Positions 44,817 to 54,300 of a stretch of DNA of 64,000 nucleotides are shown piece after piece. Each line of letters begins with the position of its first letter. The stretch's first letter is position 1. The notes beneath the pieces were generated by a model, which worked only from the letters and a program-made list of their open reading frames with translations, did not search any database and had not been told where the DNA came from. The translations under genes were made by a program, and so were the position numbers. Source of the DNA: Aggregatibacter kilianii (lineage in GTDB: Bacteria > Pseudomonadota > Gammaproteobacteria > Enterobacterales > Pasteurellaceae); the NCBI RefSeq assembly GCF_003129965.1, contig NZ_NRCJ01000001.1, positions 62,001 through 126,000 of the forward strand, read 5' to 3'.

Positions 44817-45572
44817 ATGCACAATTTAGCCCTTGAAAATTTACTTAATCAAAAACTCAACAGCAACGCCATCAACGACTACGCGCCTAACGGATTGCAA
44901 GTGGAAGGTAAGCCCGAAGTCAAAAAAATTATCACCGGTGTCACCGCCAGCCAAGCCTTAATTGACTACGCCATTGCGCAAAAAGCCGACGCATTACTTG
45001 TTCATCACGGTTATTTCTGGAAAAGCGAAACACCTTGCATTCGCGGCATGAAAGGCAGACGAATCAAAGCCTTATTGGTGAATGACATCAATTTATACGG
45101 CTACCATTTGCCTTTGGACGTTCACCCGGAGCTCGGCAACAACGCCCGACTCGCCCAATTACTCGGCATTGAAAACCTCCAACCGTTGGAACAAGGCGCG
45201 GTCAGTATTCCCGTGTGGGGCACATTAAAAGAACCGCTCACCGCCGAACAATTTGCCGAACACATTGAGCGCGTATTAAACCGCACGCCGCTAATTTGCA
45301 CGGAAAACGGACCGCACTTTATCCGCAAAGTCGGCATTTGTACCGGTGGCGGACAGGGTTATATCGACCTTGCTGCGGCTCAAGGATGCGACGCATTCAT
45401 CACCGGCGAGGTTTCCGAACAAACCATCCATTCCGCCAGAGAACAAGGGATTCATTTTTTTGCCGCCGGTCACCATGTCACCGAACGCTACGGCGTGAAA
45501 GCCTTAGGCGAATGGCTGGCAAAAGAATATGGCTTTGAGGTGGAATTTAAGGATATAGATAATCCGGCGTAA
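44817..45572 (+). CDS. NIF3/DUF34 family metal-binding protein (YbgI-like)
   Basis: 251 residues, close to E. coli YbgI. Dinuclear metal ligands are seen in LLVHHGYFWK, LPLDVHPELGNN and AAGHHVTERYG, with a Glu in ITGEVSEQT. The family is often annotated GTP cyclohydrolase 1 type 2, but that name is weakly supported and the function remains unclear. The ATG lies just after GAGAATTTTT. It follows the candidate sRNA. Confidence 0.9.
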   Translation: MHNLALENLLNQKLNSNAINDYAPNGLQVEGKPEVKKIITGVTASQALIDYAIAQKADALLVHHGYFWKSETPCIRGMKGRRIKALLVNDINLYGYHLPLDVHPELGNNARLAQLLGIENLQPLEQGAVSIPVWGTLKEPLTAEQFAEHIERVLNRTPLICTENGPHFIRKVGICTGGGQGYIDLAAAQGCDAFITGEVSEQTIHSAREQGIHFFAAGHHVTERYGVKALGEWLAKEYGFEVEFKDIDNPA

Positions 45573-45647
45573 AAATTTGTGAATAAGATCGCAAAAAATA
45601 TATATACACTGGGATTGAACTAGGTAACTAGACCGTTACATTTACCA

Positions 45648-47090
45648 TTAAAAAAACTTTTCAAGTTTAAAGTAGATTTCGTTTTTGTTGTAGGAATATA
45701 GCCAATCTACATTACTGCGTACTTTAGTGTGTTTATAGTTAAGACTTGGCACAAAGCCCCAAAATTCCCAGCGGGGGATTTTTAACGAAACATTGTAAAT
45801 CTGTTCGTTATCCTTGCGTTTAGCATCAAGCAAAGCATCGTAAGCGCGATAACGAGTTTGACGCAAATTTGCCGACAAACCGAGATCAATACCGAAACCT
45901 GAAGCTAAATCGGCGCCGAAATAAACGCCGTAACGTTGATATTTATCGGAATCAAATGCTGTTCCACCCTTGCGACTATAATTCATTCCGCCCAATAATG
46001 TGACGTTTTCATTAAACGCAAAAACTTGTGTACCAAATAGTGAAAACAGCTGCCCGTCATAATAGCGGTACTGTTTATTTTTATGACGTTCATTTTTATA
46101 TTCCAAGGTCAGCATGGAATAAAGACGTTCCAGATTATTAAAGGCATATTCCAGCCGTGTGCCTTTGCGGGTGAGGAATACATGATTGCCGTAATGTACG
46201 CTTTCAAAAACGGGTAACAAACTTAAACTATGTTGTCGATCACGATAGCCGTAACCTAGACCAAATGAGAAATTATGCTCGGTATCAGTAGAATTATTAC
46301 GATAAATATCGCCGTATCCTGACGCTTTGAAACTTAACCCGTGATGACCGGTGAGATTGTGATATTTATCCAAAGTCGCTTCATATTTTAAACCGCTGGC
46401 GGAGCGCATTGGTTCCGCTTCGCGGGTGTACCGATATTCAAAACCAAACAGCGGATCATAGGCAGTTAACTCGACTTTTTTACGGGAAGTCTGATTAATA
46501 TTGCGTGTATAGCCAAAACCTAATGCAAAGGAACCATGCCAGCTTTCACGATTATCCAGCTCTGCTTGATAGTTTTTTACTTTTTCCATCACGTTCGGGT
46601 TATCGGGCAAATCAATTTCAGCAAATAAGCGACGTGAATTTTTCAATTGATAATCAGCAAAATAAAGACGCGCCAAATCCAGCTTACCGCGAGCAAAGTG
46701 CGGTTCGTTTTCCACGAGTTTCTTATACTTGTCGATGGCTTGCGTCCAGCGATTCTGATTGAGATCGATATTGGCTTCGGCGAATAAGATCATGCCTTCT
46801 TCTGCCTGTGGTTGAATCCGATAAAATTCCAGCAGCTGTTGAATTGCCTGCGTATCTTTATTGTTAATCGACGTAAGCAGCGCGAGTGTTAAGTCTTCAA
46901 AGGTATTAATTTCAAATTGTTCTTCCTGTTGCTGTCCGCTGAAGAAATTATCGTCGTTAACGATTTGTCGCTCCTGTTGCTGACGCTGCAATTCCGCTTG
47001 CTGACGCAATTTCACATCCGTATCAACCTCCGCCCCCCACAACGCACTGGTGACACTCAACCCCAATAATAATGCTAATTGATAACGCAT
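45648..47090 (-). CDS. Slam-type outer membrane translocon (surface lipoprotein assembly modulator family)
   Basis: 480 residues. After the Sec signal (LALLLGLSVTSALWGA) comes a Gln-rich segment, a TPR-like periplasmic domain (about 60-180; EEGMILFAEANIDLNQNRW) and a C-terminal barrel of about 280 residues with many alternating aromatic strands, ending YFKLEKFF. That architecture is Slam/DUF560. Slam proteins move partner proteins with a C-terminal small barrel across the outer membrane; the partner here is most likely the neighbouring hemophilin-like protein. ATG at 47090 with GGAGAG upstream. A weak hairpin between it and the upstream gene may lower its expression. Confidence 0.85.
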   Translation of the reverse strand: MRYQLALLLGLSVTSALWGAEVDTDVKLRQQAELQRQQQERQIVNDDNFFSGQQQEEQFEINTFEDLTLALLTSINNKDTQAIQQLLEFYRIQPQAEEGMILFAEANIDLNQNRWTQAIDKYKKLVENEPHFARGKLDLARLYFADYQLKNSRRLFAEIDLPDNPNVMEKVKNYQAELDNRESWHGSFALGFGYTRNINQTSRKKVELTAYDPLFGFEYRYTREAEPMRSASGLKYEATLDKYHNLTGHHGLSFKASGYGDIYRNNSTDTEHNFSFGLGYGYRDRQHSLSLLPVFESVHYGNHVFLTRKGTRLEYAFNNLERLYSMLTLEYKNERHKNKQYRYYDGQLFSLFGTQVFAFNENVTLLGGMNYSRKGGTAFDSDKYQRYGVYFGADLASGFGIDLGLSANLRQTRYRAYDALLDAKRKDNEQIYNVSLKIPRWEFWGFVPSLNYKHTKVRSNVDWLYSYNKNEIYFKLEKFF

Positions 47091-47118
47091 AATCTCTCCA
47101 CAATTCATATAAACTAAA

Positions 47119-47151
47119 AGCCCTTTCCACCGACAGATGAAAAGGGCTAAT
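47119..47151 (-). terminator. Attenuator-like hairpin between the hemophore and Slam genes
   Basis: AGCCCTTT / AAAGGGCT stem with an imperfect T tract on the minus strand. Partial termination here would give more hemophore than translocon, which suits their roles. Confidence 0.6.
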
Positions 47152-47179
47152 TCGAGTCATTATTCATAAATAGCTATCC

Positions 47180-48016
47180 TTATTTTTTCGTACCGCCGAA
47201 GGCTGTGTTGTATTGATTATGTGCACCGAAGTCCGCAATACCCGCTAAAGCGGCAGCTTGGTTGCCGTAGAAGTGACCTTTTGAAATGCCGTTCACGCTG
47301 TTATTGGCTTTTGCCGTGCCGTTAAATGAAGCGTCGGCATTGATTTTGGAGTTTACCGCAACAGATAAACCGCTTCTGGCAATCGTACCATTCAAAGTCT
47401 TAGCACCAAAGTCAGCTTTCATTTCACCTTTCAACACGGCAGTGTTCGGACCACGATGTTTATTGATACCAACCACGGTGTAAGTGGCTTGACCGGATTT
47501 TGGTAACTGTGCGGCAGTTGTTGGATTGGAACCTGCATAGTAAACGGTGTATTTGGAGGATTGTGCAGCTGCATTTTTACTATTGCGTGGTACATCTTCC
47601 CAGTCACCGAACCAGACATCTTGATTGCCCACTTGTTTGAAGGACATTCTGCCGAGATCTCGGTGTTCCGGCATCATTGGTACAACGGCAAAAGCCTTAG
47701 GCATTGCATACATACGGGCAACATAGACTTGATTACTGTCCTTTGTGGCTACGGAACTAGGAACATACCATTTGCCAGCCATAGATGCTATTTTACTGAA
47801 AGACTGGTATTTATTGTTAGCTGTATTTGTATCTTTAGCTACTTTAGGATATGCAATATCTATCCCAGCTTTTGCTTTATCTTGGGTTGAATTTCCCACC
47901 TGCACATATTTGGTTTTATCAGTTGTACGACTTACTCCACCAACCGTTGCCGCACTTGCAGTTCCAACCATAGTTAATACGGCGATAGCAATTGTTGTTT
48001 TAGTTAACATTCTCAT
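47180..48016 (-). CDS. Hemophilin-like secreted hemophore (Slam substrate)
   Basis: 278 residues with a plain Sec signal (LTMVGTASAA) and no lipobox, so it is a soluble secreted protein. The C-terminal ~110 residues form a small-barrel-like domain with alternating strands, and the segment GHFYGNQAAALAGIADFG matches the TbpB-type handle domain signature (G-x-FYG-x2-A-x4-G) used by Slam substrates. The N-terminal ~150 residues (MAGKWYVPSSVA, MMPEHRDLGRM) would be the haem-binding head. Flanked by a Slam gene and a TonB receptor, as in hemophilin (HphA) loci. GAGGA RBS; a Fur-like box lies about 105 nt upstream. Confidence 0.8.
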   Translation of the reverse strand: MRMLTKTTIAIAVLTMVGTASAATVGGVSRTTDKTKYVQVGNSTQDKAKAGIDIAYPKVAKDTNTANNKYQSFSKIASMAGKWYVPSSVATKDSNQVYVARMYAMPKAFAVVPMMPEHRDLGRMSFKQVGNQDVWFGDWEDVPRNSKNAAAQSSKYTVYYAGSNPTTAAQLPKSGQATYTVVGINKHRGPNTAVLKGEMKADFGAKTLNGTIARSGLSVAVNSKINADASFNGTAKANNSVNGISKGHFYGNQAAALAGIADFGAHNQYNTAFGGTKK

Positions 48017-48118
48017 AGATTGTTCCTCTATAAAGTGAATTGAAATAATTGATTACCTTTTGTCGCGTAACATCTTATTAACGACGAATTAACTATAGTC
48101 TAAAGTCTTGACAAATAC

Positions 48119-48138
48119 AAATGATAATTTTTATCATC
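48119..48138 (-). promoter_or_regulatory. Fur-box-like site upstream of the hemophore gene
   Basis: AAATGATAATTTTTATCATC is a near-palindrome of GATAAT-type hexamers. It lies in the 125-bp gap before the hemophore gene, next to a possible TATAGT -10 element at about 48093-48098 on the minus strand. Implies iron repression. Confidence 0.65.
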
Positions 48139-48141
48139 TAA

Positions 48142-51100
48142 TTAAAAACTCGCCGTTAACCCTAATTTAATGGTTCTACCCGGTGCCGGCATGGAGGAGC
48201 GGGCAAGCGGATCTAAATAATAACGGTCAGTTAAATTTGTGCCGACAATTTCTAAGGACAGGTTGCTATTCACTTTGTAATTGATATACGCATCAAATAC
48301 GGACACCGGTTGCCAACGGACTTCATTGCCGCCATATTCATAAAATCCGGCTTCACGCAATGAACGCGTTCTACTGTTTTTTACTCTGCTGTGATATTGC
48401 CAGCGGGCACCAATTTCTAATTTTTCATCAAAGAAACGCATACCAAAATTTGTAGTGATGGAATATTTTGGTGCTATAGCATTTTTAAGATAGCCATTTT
48501 CATTTCCGCCATTCACACAGGTAGGATATGTTTTAAAACTGCGGGTATCCGGATCCACGGTAAACCAACCATAATCCATGACCGCACTGTAACGATCACA
48601 GAATTTATTTTTAATGTTATAGACCACACTAAGATCAGCAAAGATGCGCCCCGAATCATAACGGGTTTGCAATTCAAGTCCGGATAAAGTGCGTTTATCA
48701 AATTGGGAAATGGTATAGTCTGAGGAGCGGTCAAAAATATTGTGGGTCACATTATGGAAATAATTTAATTTTATATCGGCAGAACGTAGTTCGGGGAAGA
48801 AACCACGCAAATCATGGACATAACCTACTTCCCAATTTTTGCTATGTTCCGGTTTATGGCGATATAGCGGTCTCACAGTCACATTAGAATAACCGATAGT
48901 ATCTTCATAAATACTCGGCATGCGTTTAACTTCATCATAACGCACATAAATACGGCTATTTGGTGTAATCAAGAAGGTTGCACCGAAGGACGGTGCCCAT
49001 GCGTGATCTTTACGTTCGGCTTTGAGCATTTCCTGATATTCTTCTTCAGTAATAACTTCATCCCCAAGTTCAGTAACTTCCGGTAACGTATAGTAATACA
49101 CCTCTTTACCATCGATTTCGGAGATAACCTTTCGGTTTAACATTTCAGAACTAATTCGACCGTCATAATATGGAAATTTTTCAATAGGGAATCTTTCTCG
49201 CCCGGGTTCGCGTCGCCAATCAATGCTCACATCCTTAACCCTAATTTCATTATCTTCCGTTCGAGTCATCAAATCATATTTGGCTTGATCTTCCAAAGAA
49301 AGAGCATGATATGCCGCCCAATGTTCATCAACATTAAGTGTTCCACCGCCATTAGGATCTTCAATCATCTCAGGTACAGAAGTGAAAAAGTCTCTTTCCG
49401 CTTTTGTGGCAAGACGCCCCATCGTGAAACGCTTACCTTGATTAAGCGTGATATTCTCTCTGTTTGTATTAGCCGCCTTCATACTTAACCCATTATCTTT
49501 TGATTTATAGTGGGTATAACGGGCACCTGCGGAAAGCAATAACCAGTCCGTAGCTTGATAATCAAATTTAAAACCGGCATTAAACTCGTTCCGATTGCCA
49601 TAGCGACGACCGTTATATTCTGTTACCCCATTAGAGATTTGACTATAACCAGAATCAGGATCACCAGTTAAATAACGATATTGATCCCATAGCGGGAATA
49701 GACTATTGGAATCCAGTGTTTCCCTCTTATAGTTTGCCATTACGGTTAGGTTAAGTTTCGGAGTAATTGTTAAGCGATTACTAAAATTAATCCCCCAATG
49801 GTTATCTTTTGAAAATTGAGCTTGTGTTGGCATAGTGTTAAAAATACCGTTTATGTTTGGAACGGTGGGTTTAATTTGTTGTTTTAGCCTTTCCACTTCA
49901 GGTTTTAATTCGGCTATTTTTTGTTGACGGGTTTCCTCTACTGCTTTCATAAAATCAACTTCAGAAATCGTTCCTTCCTGATAACCATACCAAAGATTTG
50001 GATCCAGTAAATAGTAATCAACCCACTTTTGATAATCGTTACCTTGGATAATCGTATAGTTCGTATTTTTTTGATACCACTGCCCCCAAGCCATATCAAA
50101 AGCCGTATCACCAAATAGTACATCTCCCGGAGAACCGTTAGAGGTATTGGTCATGCCGTCATTAAAAACTGCCCAAACACCTACCTTTAAATTAATCCAA
50201 CGATTATCTTCCGGATTGTATTCATAATCGAAATTCACTGCTTTTTGTTTCACTTCCGATAGCGGCCATTCCAGCACAGTCCCCAAAGTCGCCATGGTTT
50301 TTGTTAAACGGGAAGGCATAATTTCTCCGTAATTAATCTCACTTTGACGATAACCTAAACTGAGTTTTTGTGTCGGAGTAGGTTGGAATGACGTTTTAAA
50401 CAGATAGGATTTGGTTTCAATAGATGTATTTGGCATCTCATTACCGGGTTTATATACAGCACCCATAATTGGAATATAAGGATCATCAAACTGAGCCAAA
50501 TTTGTTTGTTCAATATCTTTCCAAGTAATGTCTCTACCGTATTTTTCTGCGCCTTTTTTACCGGCAAAATAATTACCTTTATTGCGATAAGCATAAGCTG
50601 CCAAAAAATCAAATTTATCTTCTTTTACCGCCGCCGCAAAACGATAGGCATAGTCTTTAAAAAAATGATTTCGCCCATGGGAGCGTGGTGGTAACCCTTC
50701 ATTATCACGAAAGAACATTGCCCATTCGCCTAACTGAACTTCACCTGCATTTGGCAAAGTACGGTAATCCACCCCCATAGGGAAAGGATGTTGACGACGC
50801 TTAATAGAATTATTGGCGGTTTCAGTTTTAAGTTCGAAACCAAATTTTTCACCCGGTTTTACAATATCATCCACTTCCAGCGTTTTCATTTTAACTGCAC
50901 CTCCGGTTCCGTTATGCAAATCCGATGTTAACGCCGGTCCTTTTTCCACGCTAATGCTACTAACTAAAAACGGATCAATATAGTTACGGTTTTGTATTCC
51001 TGCAAAGCCCCGCCAAACAGTAATAGATTGTTCTGTGCCATCAACAATAACCGGAATTCGTCCTTGTCCCGATACGCCTCGAATATTCGGATCTAATGCA

Positions 51101-51381
51101 CCACTATTACGGGTGTCACCGCTATACACCCCATTAATCCCGTTAAACAATTCGCCTACCGAATGCCCTTTATAGGTCTCGATTTCTTTTTTGCTTTTAT
51201 ATTCGGTAACTTGATCTTTCAGGAATACTTCGTCTTTGCCTTGTTGCGCTTTTTGTTCCGCCTGTCCGCTCACCGTAATGGTTTCCAACGTTTCGGTATT
51301 TGCTTCTTCGGCGTAAAGCGCCAGATGAATCGACAATGCCAGAGGGCAGATAAGTAAAGATATTTTGGTTTTCGTCTCCAT
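48142..51381 (-). CDS. TonB-dependent receptor, hemophilin-receptor (HphR) type
   Basis: 1079 residues from the ATG at 51381, which follows GGGAGAAATAT. The signal peptide ends near LALYAEE and is followed by a TonB box (LETITVSG), a plug domain (about 45-180; NIRGVSGQGRIPVIVDGTEQ) and a 22-strand barrel with long loops, ending with the aromatic LGLTASF. It is much longer than a typical siderophore receptor, in the size range of TbpA/HphR proteins that accept haem or iron from a protein partner. Upstream of the hemophilin-like gene on the same strand, with its own Fur-like site. Confidence 0.87.
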   Translation of the reverse strand: METKTKISLLICPLALSIHLALYAEEANTETLETITVSGQAEQKAQQGKDEVFLKDQVTEYKSKKEIETYKGHSVGELFNGINGVYSGDTRNSGALDPNIRGVSGQGRIPVIVDGTEQSITVWRGFAGIQNRNYIDPFLVSSISVEKGPALTSDLHNGTGGAVKMKTLEVDDIVKPGEKFGFELKTETANNSIKRRQHPFPMGVDYRTLPNAGEVQLGEWAMFFRDNEGLPPRSHGRNHFFKDYAYRFAAAVKEDKFDFLAAYAYRNKGNYFAGKKGAEKYGRDITWKDIEQTNLAQFDDPYIPIMGAVYKPGNEMPNTSIETKSYLFKTSFQPTPTQKLSLGYRQSEINYGEIMPSRLTKTMATLGTVLEWPLSEVKQKAVNFDYEYNPEDNRWINLKVGVWAVFNDGMTNTSNGSPGDVLFGDTAFDMAWGQWYQKNTNYTIIQGNDYQKWVDYYLLDPNLWYGYQEGTISEVDFMKAVEETRQQKIAELKPEVERLKQQIKPTVPNINGIFNTMPTQAQFSKDNHWGINFSNRLTITPKLNLTVMANYKRETLDSNSLFPLWDQYRYLTGDPDSGYSQISNGVTEYNGRRYGNRNEFNAGFKFDYQATDWLLLSAGARYTHYKSKDNGLSMKAANTNRENITLNQGKRFTMGRLATKAERDFFTSVPEMIEDPNGGGTLNVDEHWAAYHALSLEDQAKYDLMTRTEDNEIRVKDVSIDWRREPGRERFPIEKFPYYDGRISSEMLNRKVISEIDGKEVYYYTLPEVTELGDEVITEEEYQEMLKAERKDHAWAPSFGATFLITPNSRIYVRYDEVKRMPSIYEDTIGYSNVTVRPLYRHKPEHSKNWEVGYVHDLRGFFPELRSADIKLNYFHNVTHNIFDRSSDYTISQFDKRTLSGLELQTRYDSGRIFADLSVVYNIKNKFCDRYSAVMDYGWFTVDPDTRSFKTYPTCVNGGNENGYLKNAIAPKYSITTNFGMRFFDEKLEIGARWQYHSRVKNSRTRSLREAGFYEYGGNEVRWQPVSVFDAYINYKVNSNLSLEIVGTNLTDRYYLDPLARSSMPAPGRTIKLGLTASF

Positions 51382-51403
51382 ATATTTCTCCCGAATTCTC
51401 AAA

Positions 51404-51424
51404 TATGAATAATTATCATTTATA
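51404..51424 (-). promoter_or_regulatory. Fur-box-like site upstream of the hemophilin receptor
   Basis: On the plus strand TATGAATAATTATCATTTAT, containing ATAATTATCATT; 23-43 nt upstream of the receptor ATG. Resembles the Fur consensus GATAATGATAATCATTATC. Confidence 0.65.
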
Positions 51425-51579
51425 GAAATGAGAAACATAGTTAATTGGTCAGTTATTTGATGTCAATAGAAACGGTTGGAAAATTGTTAAATTATGATGT
51501 TGATCACAGAATTATGAGGAAAGAAGGAGAAGAAGGAAAAGTGCGGTCGTTTTTTTAGATGTTTTTACGCCAAAAGATA

Positions 51580-51608
51580 AAAAAGGTCGCACACTATGCG
51601 ACCTTTTT
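51580..51608 (-). terminator. Terminator after qseC
   Basis: Perfect 12-bp stem AAAAAGGTCGCA / TGCGACCTTTTT with A and T flanks, 11 nt beyond the qseC stop; usable in both directions. Confidence 0.85.
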
Positions 51609-51618
51609 ATCAAACGGC

Positions 51619-52995
51619 TTACAACAAAATCTCCGCCAGCAATCCCGCTCGGTTGCCGTTCGGATCCGTTGTGTTTTTTAACCGCACTTTGTAATGGTGT
51701 AGCTCGGCGATGCGGTAAACGATGGATAACCCCAAGCCGCTACCTTTTTCATTTTGTCCTGCCGGGCGATAGAAACGCTGTCCGAGTTTGGCAAGATCGA
51801 CCTCTTCAACGCCGCCGCCGTTATCTTCCACGGAAATCTTTGATTTTTCTAACCGCACTTTAATGTGGCTACCTTGTGGACAATAACGAATAGCGTTGTC
51901 GATGAGATTACGCAACATTAAAGAAAGTAACAAGGACTGCCCCGATTTAGCCTTCGGCACGGAAATTTCTTCAAATTCAAGGGTGATTTGACGTTTTTCC
52001 GCATGGAAATACAATTCGCCGATGAGCGACGGAATGATTTGCTCCCAATGAATGTCCTGCAAATTGTCCAATTCTTTCAAGCTGTCTAAACGGGAAAGGG
52101 TCAATAATTGTTCAATAAGCTGACTGGCACGATCAATGCCTTTGGTGAGATTATCCAGCGCCTGTTCACGCACATTGGCGTCATCACCGGCGATTTGCGC
52201 CACTTCCGTTTGAATGCGTAAAGCGGCAAGCGGACTACGCAATTCATGGGCGGCATCGGAGGTGAAACGGCGTTCGCGCAATAACATGCTGGAAGTGCGA
52301 TCAAAAAACTGATTCAAACTTTGAATGAGCGGCAGAATTTCCGTCGGAATATTTGCGGTGTTCAATAACGTGGTGTCGTCAGGCGTGCGCTGCGCCACTT
52401 GTTCGCCGATTTGTTTCAGGCTTTTCAATTCCTTACGAATAATCAACCCAAGGGCAATTAACAAAAACGGCAACCCGGCAAACCAAATCCACATTTGCCC
52501 GAATACCATTTTATTCACTAAATCATCGCGATATTCCTGCTCCTGCCCCACGGCGATCATAAGCGGCCCGTCGCCCACCGGAAGCCAGAAAATGCGCCAC
52601 TCGTCATCGTCTTCCCGCAAACGGGCTTGGCTGAAGCCACGTTCCGGCGCGAAAATAAAGTTTTCGCCGTTTTCGCCGTCGCTCAACAAAATATCCCCGT
52701 CCGGCGCGAAAATGGCAAACGCCAACGCGTCATCTTCAAAATCCGGTCTTTTAAAACCGCGACGTTTGTGAGGCGGTTTGCCACGGTGATGACCGATTAA
52801 AATCGTACGCAAATCGGAAGACGCCAACCGCTCGGCGAATAAAATTTGTTGTGCATCAAATACTTGATTCACTTCTTTACGCACCTGAAACCACGCCACT
52901 GCGGTGGAAATCAGCCACACGCATACGGACACCAAAGACAAGGTGACAATCAGGCGGAAACGCAAGCTATAATTATGCCAGTTCGTCAGTTTCAT
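51619..52995 (-). CDS. qseC: Sensor histidine kinase QseC
   Basis: Inner-membrane kinase of the QseBC system, about 458 residues. First transmembrane helix at about 15-37, periplasmic sensor (about 38-160) with a basic patch ([13 protein letters not shown]) and an acidic one, second helix ([18 protein letters not shown]), HAMP, then the H-box [16 protein letters not shown]-box NLIDNAIRY, and G-boxes EDNGGGV and GSGLGLSIV. Start is ATG 52995 or 52998 within the end of qseB. In A. actinomycetemcomitans QseC has been linked to catecholamines and iron; the signal here is not shown by sequence. Confidence 0.92.
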   Translation of the reverse strand: MKLTNWHNYSLRFRLIVTLSLVSVCVWLISTAVAWFQVRKEVNQVFDAQQILFAERLASSDLRTILIGHHRGKPPHKRRGFKRPDFEDDALAFAIFAPDGDILLSDGENGENFIFAPERGFSQARLREDDDEWRIFWLPVGDGPLMIAVGQEQEYRDDLVNKMVFGQMWIWFAGLPFLLIALGLIIRKELKSLKQIGEQVAQRTPDDTTLLNTANIPTEILPLIQSLNQFFDRTSSMLLRERRFTSDAAHELRSPLAALRIQTEVAQIAGDDANVREQALDNLTKGIDRASQLIEQLLTLSRLDSLKELDNLQDIHWEQIIPSLIGELYFHAEKRQITLEFEEISVPKAKSGQSLLLSLMLRNLIDNAIRYCPQGSHIKVRLEKSKISVEDNGGGVEEVDLAKLGQRFYRPAGQNEKGSGLGLSIVYRIAELHHYKVRLKNTTDPNGNRAGLLAEILL

Positions 52996-53653
52996 CATTT
53001 TTTCCCAGCGCATAACCCACGCCGTGTACGGTGCGAATAAATTGTTTGCCCAGTTTTTGGCGCAAGTTATAAATATGCACTTCCAAGGCGTTACTGCTCA
53101 CTTCGTTATCCCAGTTATAGAGTTTATCTTCAATAAAATCGCGGGTCAGCACACGTTCTTTGTTCAGCATAAAAAGCTCAAGCAGCTTATATTCGCGGGT
53201 GGTTAAAGCGATTTCCCGATCGTACAGGAAAACTTTGCGTTGGTTCGGGTCGAATTTAACCCGGCTGTGTTGAATAATCGGGTTGGCATGTCCGTAGCGA
53301 CGACGAATCAACGCCTGCAAACGCGCCACCACTTCCGCCAAGGCAAAAGGTTTGCACAAATAATCATCCGCGCCGCGTTGCAAGCCGATAATGCGTTCGT
53401 CTAAGGTATCCCTTGCTGTCAGAATCAACACCGGCACATCCTGCCCGTTTTTACGCCATGCTTGCAACACATCCAATCCGTCCATTTTCGGCAGCGTCAA
53501 ATCCAGCACCACCGCATCATAAGGCGCCGACTGAGCCGCCTCCAGCCCGGTTTTGCCGTCGGTAAACCAATCCACCGCAAAACCCGATTTGGTCAAGCCG
53601 ATTTGAATGCCGTTGCCGATTAAAGGATCATCTTCGATTAATAAAATCCGCAT
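52973..53653 (-). CDS. qseB: Response regulator QseB
   Basis: 226 residues, OmpR/PhoB class. Receiver domain (1-120) with acidic pocket [10 protein letters not shown], phosphoacceptor Asp in [12 protein letters not shown], switch Thr in LILTARD and Lys in [10 protein letters not shown]-terminal winged helix (about 130-220; [17 protein letters not shown]). It overlaps qseC by about 23 nt and lies 84 nt after ygiW, behind a hairpin. Probably autoregulates the operon through the site upstream of ygiW. Confidence 0.93.
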   Translation of the reverse strand: MRILLIEDDPLIGNGIQIGLTKSGFAVDWFTDGKTGLEAAQSAPYDAVVLDLTLPKMDGLDVLQAWRKNGQDVPVLILTARDTLDERIIGLQRGADDYLCKPFALAEVVARLQALIRRRYGHANPIIQHSRVKFDPNQRKVFLYDREIALTTREYKLLELFMLNKERVLTRDFIEDKLYNWDNEVSSNALEVHIYNLRQKLGKQFIRTVHGVGYALGKNDETDELA

Positions 53654-53710
53654 AAAAAAATTACCGCACTTTTTGAGTTAATCTCTTTACAAAAAATAAA
53701 ATACCAAAAC

Positions 53711-53735
53711 AAAAAGTGGCTCATCACCACTTTTT
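53711..53735 (-). terminator. Attenuator hairpin between ygiW and qseB
   Basis: AAAAAGTGG / CCACTTTTT with a 7-nt loop and T run on the minus strand. It lies between the ygiW stop and qseB, so it may end most transcripts after ygiW and reduce qseBC expression. Confidence 0.75.
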
Positions 53736-53749
53736 GTTTTCTTGCCGGA

Positions 53750-54166
53750 TTATTTTACAATTTTTTCGACGCGATCAATATCCACTTCGGTTTTATCCCA
53801 GGATTTATCCACTTCGCCGTAAAGTTTCACTTCATCGCTTGGGGAAATATCTTGTCCGTGCCAAGCTTTGCGTTCGATTTCCACTTGGATTTCGCCGCTC
53901 GCATCTTTGAAGATAAAGTCTTCTTTGCCCACTTGTTTCACGATGTTGCCTTGTAAGATGATGTATTGATCGTCTTTCCAGGTGTTCGCGTCAGAGACTT
54001 TGCTGACCGCTTGGTCGCTGTTCACGAAACCGCCGCGTTTGAAATCACCTTTTTTGTGGTGTTCCTGTTGCGGCGCATTCGGATCCTGGAAACCGCCTTT
54101 GGCAAAGGCGCCGGTGGCGGCGATAGTTGATAATACGAAAATTGTTGCTAAACTACGTTTCTTCAT
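53750..54166 (-). CDS. ygiW: Periplasmic OB-fold protein YgiW/VisP (BOF family)
   Basis: 138 residues with a Sec signal (FVLSTIAATGAFAKG). The mature protein has a His/Lys-rich stretch (QQEHHKKGDFKRGGF) and a BOF/OB-fold domain (about 50-135; YIILQGNIVKQVGKEDFIFKD). ATG at 54166 has GAGGAG 7 nt upstream; a start five codons earlier overlaps that site. First gene of ygiW-qseBC. Relatives influence stress tolerance and, in Aggregatibacter, QseBC output, though the mechanism is not evident from sequence. Confidence 0.88.
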   Translation of the reverse strand: MKKRSLATIFVLSTIAATGAFAKGGFQDPNAPQQEHHKKGDFKRGGFVNSDQAVSKVSDANTWKDDQYIILQGNIVKQVGKEDFIFKDASGEIQVEIERKAWHGQDISPSDEVKLYGEVDKSWDKTEVDIDRVEKIVK

Positions 54167-54242
54167 TTGAAATCTCCTCATTAAATTTATCTTGTAAGTA
54201 ACAAAGCCCGGCTTTGTTGCGAGCTATTAAACGAAAGAAAAA

Positions 54243-54258
54243 TTAAGAAAGTATTAAG
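54243..54258 (-). promoter_or_regulatory. QseB-type direct repeat upstream of ygiW
   Basis: On the plus strand TTAAG-AAAGTA-TTAAG, that is CTTAA-N6-CTTAA on the coding strand, the motif I recall for QseB of A. actinomycetemcomitans. It is about 77-92 nt before the ygiW ATG. A further CTTAA occurs at 54262-54266 on the plus strand. Confidence 0.65.
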
Positions 54259-54300
54259 AGGCTTAATTATTTTCTAAAAAAGAGAAAAAAAGGAAAAATT

